Positions 8,221 to 20,300 of a stretch of DNA of 64,000 bases are shown piece after piece; position 1 is the stretch's first letter, and every line of letters starts with the position of its first letter. Origin of the DNA: G963704535 sp963704535 (GTDB lineage: Bacteria; Chloroflexota; Chloroflexia; Chloroflexales; Roseiflexaceae); assembly GCA_963704535.1 (NCBI GenBank), contig OY969916.1:3472001-3536000 (forward strand). The letters run 5' to 3'. The translations under genes were made by a program, and so were the position numbers. Below the pieces are notes generated by a model, which was given only the letters and a program-made list of their open reading frames with translations, did no database searches and was not told where the DNA came from.

Positions 8221-8394
8221 CAAAAAATGCAACGTTTGTAGTAACGCGGATAGAGGCGACGAACCGTGTCCTCGCTGCGAGCGGCCTGCGGAACGGTCGT
8301 ACGCAAGTGGGCGCCAGAGGCACGGGGAGCTAGTGGCGCAACCAGCTACCGTGCGGTAGCTGGTTTTTGTTTGTCTACTGCTGAAAGGAATGTC
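8221..8394 (+). promoter_or_regulatory. Structured leader with attenuator-type terminator before the giant adhesin gene (candidate riboswitch)
   Basis: An intrinsic terminator (AACCAGCTACCG, 8340-8351, with its complement 8354-8365, then TTTTTGTTT) lies 30 bases before the adhesin ATG. A competing helix is visible: GCACGG (8320-8325) pairs with CCGTGC (8349-8354) and encloses TAGTGG/CCAgCTA, and this is incompatible with the terminator. Upstream, GAACCGT (from about 8260) can pair with the ACGGT near 8293, followed by GTACGCAAG, which loosely recalls parts of c-di-GMP-I aptamers. The match is weak and no aptamer class is assigned. The arrangement fits transcription attenuation of a surface protein. 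Confidence 0.5.
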
Positions 8395-11300
8395 ATGCTT
8401 CGACGCACTACGTTTCTGCCACGACGCACCCTGGCTTCGGCCCTGTTGCTCCTGAGCCTGCTCCTGAGCCTGTTCGCGTTCCAGGGCGTCGCGCTGGCCG
8501 CCGCCACGCCCACTGCCGCGCTTAACGTGGTGCCGAACGTGCAGATCGGCGCCGATTTCAGCTTCACCGTCACCTTCGACAATGCTGGCACCAACACCGG
8601 CTATGGGCCATTCGTCGATCTGCTCCTGCCCGTCACCGGGGCCGATGGGGCCGGCGCGGCGCTTGACGACGGGATCGACTTCAGCGATGCGACCTACCTG
8701 GGCCAGCCGGTCGTTGCGACCCAGCTTACCTTCCCGCCCGGTGTCGCCCCGACCTGCGTAGCGCACCCGTACGCGGTCGATAATACCGGCGCCCCGATCC
8801 TGGTGTGCGGCACGCCCGGCGATAAGCTGGTGGTATTGCAACTACCGTTTGGCTCGTTCACGCCCGCGCAGCCGCCGGCCGTGATCGCCGTGAATGCACA
8901 TATGAGCAACCTGGCCGACCTGAACGTGCCGCTCACGATCCAGGCGCGCAGCGGCTTCCAGTACGGCGCCGATCCGCTGGCCAACCCGGCGGTAGACCCC
9001 TCGATCACCGGCTCGTTCGCCAGCGCCAGCGTCAACACGACCGCGACGCTGTTCACTCTGACCAAGAACTACATCGGCCCGGAAGATGAGACGGCGACCG
9101 GCCCGAATTTTCCGCGCCAGTATGAGATTATTGTCGATGTCGCGACCGGCCAGACGATCACCAACCTGGATCTGACCGATGTGCTGCCGAACAATATGCA
9201 GTTCGTCAGCCTGGACGCGGTGACGGGCAACGGCGCGGGCACGATCACGCCGATCAGCACGCCCAACCTGAGCACGCCCGGCGGCACCTTGGCTCGCCGT
9301 CTTGACGCGGTCGTGGGCACCAGTGGGACCAATGATGCGCGGATGCTGTTCAGCTTCTACATCCCGCGTGTCGATGTGGGCGCGGCGGTAATTATCAACC
9401 CGAACAGCGGCGACGATGTGCTCTCGATCGACGATGCCCGCGCGCAGGGCAACTGGCAGCCGATCGACCCGCGCGACCCGCCGACGCCGGTGGTCAGCGA
9501 TGTGACGGCGCAGGATCACATTCTGACCGACAAGTCGATCGCGATCCAGAAGAGCGTGGCGAACGTGAACGACGTGGGCACGGCCGGCTACTCGGTCGGC
9601 GACACGCTGGAGTACACGCTGCAATTCCAGGTCTCCGACTACTTCGCCTTCCAGAACGTCGTGATCAGCGATACGATCTCCGATGGCCAGCACTACGACC
9701 CTAGTTTCACGCCCCAGCTTACGGTCGGCGGCAATGGCTTTGCGCTGCCGGCCGCCGGCCTGAGCGCGGCCAACTACACCGTCGCGCCGAACTACACGCC
9801 CGCCGACCCGGCGCCGAACGACGGCACGACGACGTTCACCTTCCGCGTCTCGGATGAGCAGGTGACGCGCGGGCAGACTGGCCGGCTGATCGGCGGCTGC
9901 GTGCCGTCCGGCGGCACCGGCGGCCCGCCGCCCGACTGCTCGTTCAACGACGGCCCCACGACCGGCACGCTGGTGTTCCGCACCATCATCCAGGACCGCT
10001 TCACCGACGCCTACCCCTCCGGCGATCCGCCGGTCGATTCGGGCGATCGGCTGAACAACGCTGTGACGATTACCGGCGACGTGCTCAACGACGCCACGCT
10101 GGCGCCGACCGGCCTCGTGGAGGCTGATACCAGCGCGGCTGGACTGGCGATGGTGTTCGGGCAACTCAGCAAGACGATCTACGCGCGCAATGGCGTGATT
10201 GGGGCCGCGACCGAGTACGCGCCCGGCGACACAATCACCTACCGGATTAGCTACAGCCTGGCCGCCAGTGACTTCGAGGGCTTGAGCTTTACCGACTACC
10301 TGCCGCTGCCGATCCTGGCTTCCAGCGAGGTCACGACCTTCGACGCCGCGTATGACCCGACCGGCGCGGCGCCGGCCGCCGGGCACTTCAAGCTCGGCCC
10401 GGTCGATACCTACCACGCTCGCCCCGGCGCGCTCAACCCCACGCTGGCGACCAACGCGGCGCAGAACAGTGTCTCGTTCACCTATGGCACCTACGACGAC
10501 CTGGCCAATGTGCCGACGACGATCGATATTCTCTTCACCGTGACCGTCTCCAATGCGCCGTTCGCCGATGGCCTGTTCCTGACCAACCAGGTGCGCGAGC
10601 AGGATGGCTCGACCAACGCCGGCGCGCACACTGCCGACTCGATCGTGCAGATCGAGCTGACCGAGCCGGTGCTGAACACGCGCAAGGGCGTGGTGGCGAC
10701 CGATAACATTTATAGCAGCTTTACGCCGCCAGCGGTGGGGCCGGTCGGCTTCAGCGCGCCGGGTGGCGGGTGCGCGCGCTTCGCCGGGACGATCACCTCG
10801 GCCGGGCTGGCCGCCACACCGATCGACAGCAACCTGAACGACGCCGACGCCGGCGACCGTGTCAGCTTCGCGATCGTGGTCGAGAACACCGGGCGCGGCC
10901 TGAACGGCGCCTTCGACGTGCGCGTGCGCGATACGCTGCCGGCCGGCTTCGCGATCCCCGGCGGCGCGCCCGGCCTCAACCTGTGTGTGACGGATGGGAC
11001 CGGCGCGGCGCTGCCGTTCAGCAGTCTGGGCGCGGGGCTGTTCGACCCGACCGGCGGGATCGAGCTGACCGACCCCAGCGCGCTGACCGGCGCACTGGCA
11101 GCCGGCCAGGACGGCAGCGGCAATCCCAGCGCCACCGGCGGCAATATCGCGATCATCACCTACGACCTGGTCACGCAGATTGGCGTCCAGCCGCGCCAGG
11201 CGATCGTCAATACCGCGACGCTGTACAACTACGCCGGCCAGAACGGCGGCGCCGACCACACCAACCCGGCCGACCTGAGCGACACCGCGACGGCGACGAT

Positions 11301-14300
11301 CGCCCCGCCCGCGCTGGCCAAGCGCTTCGTCGATACCGAGATCATCAGCGCCGACAACGCCAGCGATCAGGCGGTGATCGGCGAACTCGTGACGTACGAG
11401 GTGACGCTGACGGTGCCGGAGGGCACCACGCCCAATGCCACGATCGTCGATACGCTGGACGCCGGACTGGCGTTCATGGACGTGTTGAGCGTCACGCCCT
11501 CGGTCGGCGTCACGATCGGCGGCAGCACCACGCCGGTCGTCACCGGCAGCGGCGGCACGATAACCTTCAACCTGGGCGCGGTGACAAACGCCGATACCGA
11601 CAATGACAACCCCGACACGATCACGCTGACTTATCGCGCGGTCGTGCTGGACGTGGTGGGCAACCAGAATGGGACGCTGCTGAACAACTCGGCCACGTTC
11701 GCGTGGACCGGCGGCAATCTCCCGGCGGTCGCGGCCCAGGACATCACGGTGATCGAGCCGAGCCTAGACACGGCCAAGTCGGTGGTGGTGAACGGCAGCG
11801 GGACCAGCGGCGATGCCGGCGATCCGGTCGTCTACACGATCGTCATCCAGCACACCGGCGCCAGCACCGCCGACGCCTTCGATGTCACCTTCTCGGACCC
11901 GCTGCCTGGTTTCAGCACCGGCGGCCCGTCGCTGATCAACAACCCGATCTTTGGCGTCGTCGATATGGCTGGGCTCGTCACGGCGGCGAATTTCAGCCTG
12001 ACCGGCAGCAACGCCGCCGGCTGGTCGCTCGGTACGGTTGGCTCGTTCGACATGCCGCGCGCCCTGGTCGGTCGCACGATCACGATCACGATCAACGGCA
12101 CGCTCTCGAACGCGGTGACGCCGGGTTCCAGCATCACCAATAGCGCGACGACGCAGTGGACCAGCCTGGACGGCGCGCCCGGCACCCGCTCGGCCAGCAA
12201 CGCCAACTCGACCGAGCGCACCGGTGCCGGCGGCGTGAACGACTACTCCGACCCCGGCGCGGCCACGCTGACGGTGTTCGCGCCCAACCCGGTCAAAACG
12301 ATCGTCGCGACCTCCGAGCCGCACACCGGCATCGTGAGCGGTATCGAGCGCGTGGCGATCGGCGAGATCGTGCGCTACCGGCTGGAGGTGCGGCTGGCCG
12401 AGGGCACATCGCCGAGCTTTCAGTTGTTCGATCGCATGGACGCCGGGCTGCGCTTCCTGAACGACGGCACGGCCAGGGTCGCGTTTGTCGCCAATGAAGC
12501 CGGGATCGTGTCTTCCGATCCCACGATCGCCGGCGCGGGGCTCAACGTTACAGGTAATTCCAGCAGTGTTGCGCCAACCTTCGTGCTGCCGGACGCGGCG
12601 GTTTCGATCAGTCCAGCGGCGAACTCGGATACCTACAATGACGGCACCGATGTGTATTTCAAGCTCGGCAACCTGACCAACAACGATAGCGACGCCGACA
12701 GCGAGTATGTGGTGGTCGAGTTTAACTTGCTGGTCGATAATATCACGTCCAGCCAGGCGTTCAACAACGGCACCGGCACCACGACGACGACGACCCGCAA
12801 CAACGACTTCCAGGTGCTCGTTAATGGCACCTTGCTGGCGACCTCGGTGCAGGGCAGCACGAATCAGGTGCGTATCGCCGAGCCGCTCATTCGCAACCTG
12901 ACCAAGACGGTGACGACCGCGCCGGGCGATGCCGGCGATACCGTCGTCTACACCCTGACCTTCGGCAATACGGCCAGCGGGGTGGGTGCCGCAGCGGCGT
13001 TTGATGTCATTGTCACCGATGTCCTCAATGCGAACCTGTCGCCGCAGAGCGTGACCGGCAGCACGACCGGCGGCGCGTGCGGCGCGACGGCATCGACGTT
13101 TACCGGCACCATCACCGGCCAGACCGCCACCGGGACCGTCACCTGCCTCAACCCCGGCGGGACGGTGACGATGGTCATCACGGCGCGGGTGGTTGCTACG
13201 GCGCCGGTCGGGCAGATCATCCCGAACACCGCGAACCTGACCTACTCTAGCCTGCCGGGGAACATCGGCACCTGCCCGAACACAACCGGCTCGTGTGTCA
13301 ATAGCGTCGCCGGCTTCGGCACGCCCGGATCGGGCACTGGCGAACGCGACGGCTCGAACGGCACCGGCGGGCTGAATGACTATGTCAGCGCCAGCAGCAC
13401 CGTCAATGTCACCCTGGCGACGCCGACGAGCGACAAGCTGACGCCCAGCCCGACCCAGTACACGATCGGCGACCAGGTCGTCTACAACATCCTGGTGACG
13501 CTGCCGGAGGGCCTGACGCGCAACCTGGTCGTGTTCGACGATCTGCCGGCTGGCCTGGCCTATGTCGGCCACCAGGTGATCACGACGGCGGCGGCCAGCG
13601 GCGGCCAACTGGCGGCCGACTACGGCGGGACGCTGGCGCCGGAGGTGCTGACCGCGCCCGGCGGCAGCGGCGGCGATGTCACCCTGTCGTTTGGCGACAC
13701 GACCACCACCGACGACAACAATGCCACCAACAACCGCTTCCTGGTGCGGCTCACCGCGCGGGTGCTGAACCTGTTCCCCGGCAACCAGGACGGCGTGACG
13801 CTGACCAATAGCGTGGCACTGCGCTACACCAACCCGAACACCGGCGCGACCGCCACCGTGAACGACCCGACGCCGCCGGTGATCTCGCTGATCGAGCCGC
13901 GCATTGCCACCACCAAGTCGGTGAATCCGAACGCGAATGTGCAGGCCGGCACAGTGCTGACCTACATCGTGCGCTTCACCAACACCGGCAATAGCACCGC
14001 GTATGACATGACGGCGACCGACACGCTGGCGCAGGGAACCAGCTTCACCACGCTGACCGGCTGCGTGAACCAGGGCGGCGCGAGTGTGCCCACCAGCGCC
14101 ACGCCGGCCGGCGCGACGGTGGTCTTCGACGGCAGTCCGGCTGGAAGCTGGGACATCCCGGCCACCAACCCCAACTCCTACATCGAGTGTACCTACACTG
14201 TCACCGCGCAGAGCAGCCTACACGTCCAGGGCACGCATACCAATACGATCGACGCCGACTGGAGCAGCCAGGACGGCGTGGCCAACCCACAGGACCGCGC

Positions 14301-17300
14301 CTACGACGACGCGACCGCCTACCCATTCGACGCGACCCAGGACACCGCCAGCGCGAGCTTCACGGTCAATGGCGTGAGCTTCCACAAGAGCGACGGTGGC
14401 GTGACGACGGCGACGATCGGCAATGTCATCAACTACACGCTGACGATCACCAGCCCACTCGGCACCATCCGCGGCCTGGTGGTGGGCGACACGCTGCCGG
14501 CTGGGCTGATCTACGGCGGCGGCTTCACCGTGAATGGCATCAGCACCGCGCCCGTCTTCAGCGCCAGCGCGCCGAACGACGGCAGCGCGCCGGTCAATTT
14601 GACCTGGAACTTCGGCGACGCGGTCGTCACTAGCAGCCCGGCCACGATCAGCTTCAGCGCGACGGTCGCCAATGTGCTCGGCAACCAGCAGGGCGGCACG
14701 CGCACCAACACCGCTACGCTCAACCACCGTGATGCCGCTAATGTCGCGCAGCCAGTCTTGAACGGCAGCGATGGCTTCACGATCGTCGAGCCGGTGCTGG
14801 CGCTGAACAAGACCATCCTCACGCCGCCCGCCCCCGCCGACGCCGGTGGGGTCGTCACCTACCAGGTCACGATCGCCCACGCGCCAGGCAGCACCAGCGG
14901 CGCCTTCGACCTGCTGTTCACCGACGCGCTGCCGGCCAGCCTGACCAATGTCGGCAGCCTGACGGTCGCGGCCAGCGGCATCCCCGCGCCGACCGCCGCA
15001 ATCGCCGGCAATACCATCCAGGTGCCCACCTCCGGCACATTCGATCTACCGCTCGGCGCCAGCGTGACGCTGACCTTCCAGGCCACGCTCGCCGATAATG
15101 TCGTGAGCGGCCAGACGATCGCCAACACTGGCGACCTGACCTGGAGCAGCCTGGACGGCAGCGTGCCCAGCGAGCGCGTCAGCGGCGACGGCTTGCTGAA
15201 CGGCGGCGGCCTGAACGATTACGAAGTCCAGTCGAGCGTGACATTCTCAACCACGGGCGCGCCCGCGATCATCAAGGCGCTGGAGAGCACCAGCGACGCG
15301 CAGACGGCTGGCGGCGACGTAACCATCGGCGAAGTGCTGACCTACGCGCTGACCGTCACACTACCGGAGGGCACCACGCCCGCGCTGCGCGTGATCGACG
15401 ACCTGCCGCCCGGCCTGGTCTACGACGGCTCGGCCAGCCTGGACACGACCGGTTTTAATGGCACTGTGCCCGTGCCCACCATCACCGCGCCCGGCGGCAG
15501 TGGCGCCGACGTGACCTTCGACTTCGGCCCGATCATGGTCAACGGCGACAACGACCCGGCCAATGATAGCTTCATCATCCGCTTCCAGGCGCGGGTGCTC
15601 AATATCGCTGGCAATGTCGGCGTGAATCCGCCCGGCCAGACTAGCCTGCCCAATAGCGCGACGGTCCAGGCCGGCAGTGGCCCGGTCGTACCCTCCAACA
15701 CCGTCCCGGCGCAGGTGGTCGAGCCGCAGATCACGGCCAGCAAATCCGTCACGCCGGCGGTGAACGTGCAGTCCGGCATGATGCTGACCTACACGGTGCG
15801 CTTTAGCAACACCGGCACCAGCACGGCCTATGACGTGAACGCGATCGACGTGTTGCCGCCGGGCGTTATCTTCACAGCCCTGATCGGCTGCGTGGACCAG
15901 GGCGGCGCCAGCGTCCCGGTCGCAGCGTTTGAGAGTGGCCCGCTCTTTTTTGAGGGCGACCCCGATCCCGGCGCCTGGGTCATCCCGGTCGGTGGGTTTA
16001 CCGAGTGTACCTACACCGTCACGGCCCAGGATGATCTGCTGATCGGCGGCTCGTTCACGAACACGATCAATGCCGACTGGAGCAGCCTGGATGGCGAAAT
16101 CTTCGGCGAGCGTACCTACGACGACACGCCGCGCCCCGCCGACGGCGCACAGGATGTCGCCAGCGCGACCTTCACTACCGGCGTGCCGCAGTTCGGCAAG
16201 AGCGACGGCGGCACGACCGAGGCGACGATCGGCGGCGTGATCAACTACACCTTAACGATCACCAGCCCGCTCGGCACCATCCGCGATCTGGTGGTGGGCG
16301 ACACGCTGCCGCCCGACCTGGTCTACAACGGCAGCTTCACCATCGATGGCATCAGCACCGTGCCCACCTTCACGACGAGTGGATCGAGCCTGACCTGGGA
16401 CTTCGGCGACGCAGTCGTCACCGGCAGCCCGGCCACGATCACGTTCAGCGCGACGGTCGCCAATGTGCCCGGCAACCAGCACGGCGGCGCGCGCACCAAC
16501 ACCGCGACGCTCGACTACAGCGATGCCACCGGCGCGGCCCAACCGACCCTGAACGGCCAGGAATCCCTCACGATCGTGGAGCCTACGCTGACGATCGACA
16601 AGACCGTCACCCCGGCCAGCGCGAATGTCGGCGATGTTGTGACGTATCAAATAAGCATCGTGAACCCTTCAACTGTGACGGCCTACGACACGACTGTCGG
16701 CGATAGCGTGCCGAATGGCATGGCCTATGTCGCCGGCTCGATTCGGATCGTGAGCGGCCCGGCCGGCACCACCGACGACAGCGCCGCGCCGAGCCTGGCC
16801 TGGAGCTTCCCGGCCATACCGCCCGGCCAGACCGCCATCGTCGAGTTCGACGCGCGGATCGACGGCAGCGGCCCCGCGACGATCGCCAATACCGCGAACG
16901 TGGCCTGGGCCAGCCTGCCCGGCATCAACCCGGACGAGCGCACCGGCGCCGATGGCCCCGGCGGCGCGCTGAACGACTACGCCGCGAGCGACTCGGCCAC
17001 GCTGCTGACGGCAGCCTATGAGATCAGCAAGACGTTGATCACGCCGGCCAGCGGCCTGGCGGGCGTCAATGACACGGTCAGCTTTAGCATCGTCATTACC
17101 AACACCGGCGCGACAACGTTGCAAACCGTGCCGCTGACCGACACCTACGCCACCGCCTACCTGACCTACGTGGGCGCCAACCCGGCCTCCGACGACAACC
17201 TCGACGACGGGCTGATCAACTGGGCCAATGTCGGCCCGATCGCCCCCGGCGCCACCCAGACGATCGACGTGACCTTCACGGCGCGCGCGATTACTGCGGC

Positions 17301-20300
17301 GCTGCCGGGTGGCGTGACGGTCAACCAGGCTGGCGCGAGCGGCGTTCAGGACGCGAACGGCACCGCGCTGCCCACGCGCGGCGACGACGCGACAGTGGCG
17401 ATCAGCGCGCCCGACCTGCGCGTGAGCAAGACCGACGGGCAGACCAGCACGACGCCGGGCGCGACGCTGACCTACACGATCGTCGTCACCAACAGCGGCG
17501 ATATCACAGCGGCGGGCGTGGTGCTGACCGAGACGCTGCCGGCCAACACCAGCTTCGCGGGCGGCAGCGTGGCCTGGGTGGCGCAGGGCGGCGGCGTGTA
17601 TACCTACGCCTTGCCCGCGCCGCTGGCCCCCGGCCAGACCGCGACGGTGACATTCGCCGTGACGGTGGACAACCCGCTGCCGGCCGGCGTCGCGCAACTC
17701 ACCAACAGCGTGCAGGCCGGCGACGACGGCGCGCGCGGCCCCGACCCGACACCGGCCGACAACAGCGCGACCGATACCGACGTGGTGGATGCGGCGCCGG
17801 ATCTCCAGTTGTACAAGAGCGACGATGGCGCGGTCAGGACGCCGGGCGATTACGTGACCTACAGCCTGGATTACACCAATGTGGGCAACCAGGACGCGAC
17901 GGGCGTGGTGATCACCGAGACGGTGCCACTGTACACCACCTTCAACGCGAGCGGGAGCACACCCGGCTGGTCGTGCGCCGACGGCAGCCCGGCCGGCACG
18001 GTCTGTACCTTCACTATCGGCAATGTGGCGGCGGGCGAACTCAACAACGTCCTGTTCGCAGCGACAATCGTCAACCCGATCCCGGCCGGCGTCACCGAGA
18101 TCGCCAATAGCGCGACGATAAGCGACGACGGCGCGAACGGGAGCGACCCGACGCCGGCCGACAACACCAGCAGCGATACCACGCCTATCATCGCCGCACC
18201 GGACCTGCGCTTGGGCAAGACTGACGGCAATGCGACGACCGCACCGGGCGGGACAGTCATTTACACCTTGAGCTACACCAACACCGGCGATGTTGGCGCC
18301 TCGAACGTGACGCTGACCGAGACCGTGCCGGCCAATAGCACCTTCAATGCGGGCGCCGGCACGGCCGGCTGGAGTTGCGCCAATGGCGCGCCGGCCGGCA
18401 CCACATGCACGCTGAATGTCGGCACGGTTGCTGGTGGTGGCGGAAGCGGCAGCGCCATGTTCGCCGTGACCGTGGACAACCCGCTGCCGGCGGGCGTGAC
18501 GCAGGTCGCCAATAGCGCAGTGGTGGGCGACGACGGCGCGAACGGGAGCGACCCGACCCCGGCCGACAACAGCGCCTCCGACAGCACGCCGATCGTTAGC
18601 GCGCCCGATCTGCGCCTGACCAAGAGCGACGGCAATCTGACGACCACGCCAGGTGGGACGGTCGTCTACACCTTGAACTATACCAACACCGGCAATGTCG
18701 GCGCGACGGGCGTGGTGCTGACCGAGACCGTACCGGCCAATAGCACCTTTAACGCGGGCGCCGGCACGACCGGCTGGAGTTGCGCCGACGGCGCGCCGGC
18801 CGGCACCAGCTGTACCTTGAACATCGGTTCGCTGGTGGGTGGTGGCGGGAGCGGCAGCGCCACGTTCGCCGTGACCGTGGACAACCCGCTGCCGGCGGGC
18901 GTGACACAGGTCGCCAATAGCGCGGTGGTGGGCGACGACGGCGCGAACGGGAGCGACCCGACGCCGGGCGACAACACCGGCAGCGACGCTACTCCGATCA
19001 ACGCGGCGCCGGATCTGCGCCTGACCAAGAGCGATGGCGGGGCGACGACCACGCCGGGCGGAACGGTCGTCTACAGCTTGAGCTACGCCAACACCGGCAA
19101 CCAGGACGCGACCGGTGTGGTGCTGACCGAGACGGTGCCGGCCAATAGCACCTTCAACGCGGGCGCCGGCACGACCGGCTGGAGTTGTGCCGATGGCTCG
19201 CCGGCCGGTACGAGCTGCATCTTCGCGATCGGCAACCTGGCGGTGGGGGCAAATGGCAGCGTCACCTTCGGGATCACAGTGGTCAATCTGCTTCCCGCAG
19301 GCGTGGCGCAGGTCGCCAATAGTGCGGTGGCGAGCGACGACGGCGCGAATGGGAGCGACCCGACCCCGGGCGACAACACCGGCAGCGACACGACACCCGT
19401 GACGGCCGCGCCGGACCTGCGCCTGACCAAGAGCGACGGCGGCGATGGCACCACGCCGGGCGGGACAGTCGCCTACACCTTGAGCTACACCAACACCGGC
19501 AACGTCGGCGCCTCGAACGTCACAATCAGCGAGACGGTACCCGCGAATACTCGCTTCAACGCGAGCGCGAGCACGGCCGGTTGGAGTTGCGCCAATGGCG
19601 CGCCGGCCGGCACAGCATGCACGCTGAACGTCGGCACCGTCGCGGGCGGTGGCGGGAACGGCAGCGCGGCGTTCGCTGTGACGGTGGATAACCCGGTGCC
19701 GGCGGGTGTGACGCAGGTCGCCAATAGCGCGGTGGTAGGCGACGACGGCGCGAACGGGAGCGACCCGACGCCGGGCGACAACACCGGCAGCGACACGACA
19801 CCCGTCGTCAGCGCGCCCGACCTGCGCCTGACCAAGAGCGACAGCGGGGCGAGCCTGACGGCGGGCGGCCCAATCGTCTACAGCTTGAGCTACACCAACA
19901 CCGGCAACATCGGCGCGACCGGCGTGGTGATCACCGAGACCGTGCCGCAGCACACCACGTTCGATGCGGGTGCGAGCCCGGCCGGCTGGACCTGTACGCC
20001 GGACGGGAGCGCCGGCAGCTTCTGCACCTACCCGGTCGGCAGCCTGGCATCCGGCGCCAGCGGCCAGGTGCGGTTCGCCGTGACGGTGGACAACCCACTG
20101 CCGGCCGGCACGACCGAGATCGCCAACACCGCCGTGATCCACGACGATGGCGGGAATGGGAGCGACCCGACGCCGGGCAACAACACCGGCAGCGTGGGCA
20201 CCCCGTTGACCCCGACCGTGATTGCGCTGGTGAGCTTCACCGCCACGCCGCAGGCCGATGGGATCGCGCTGCGCTGGGTGACGAGCGCCGAGATCGATAC

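Noticed and set aside
8266..8394. 43-residue upstream extension of the DUF11 protein
   Set aside because: It overlaps the leader terminator and would place ordinary residues before a perfect signal peptide that has its own RBS.
8221..8394. Firm assignment of the adhesin leader as a c-di-GMP-I riboswitch
   Set aside because: Only fragments of the consensus (AACC stem, ACGCAA) are recognisable. Spacing and the second helix do not fit, so only a candidate attenuator is reported.
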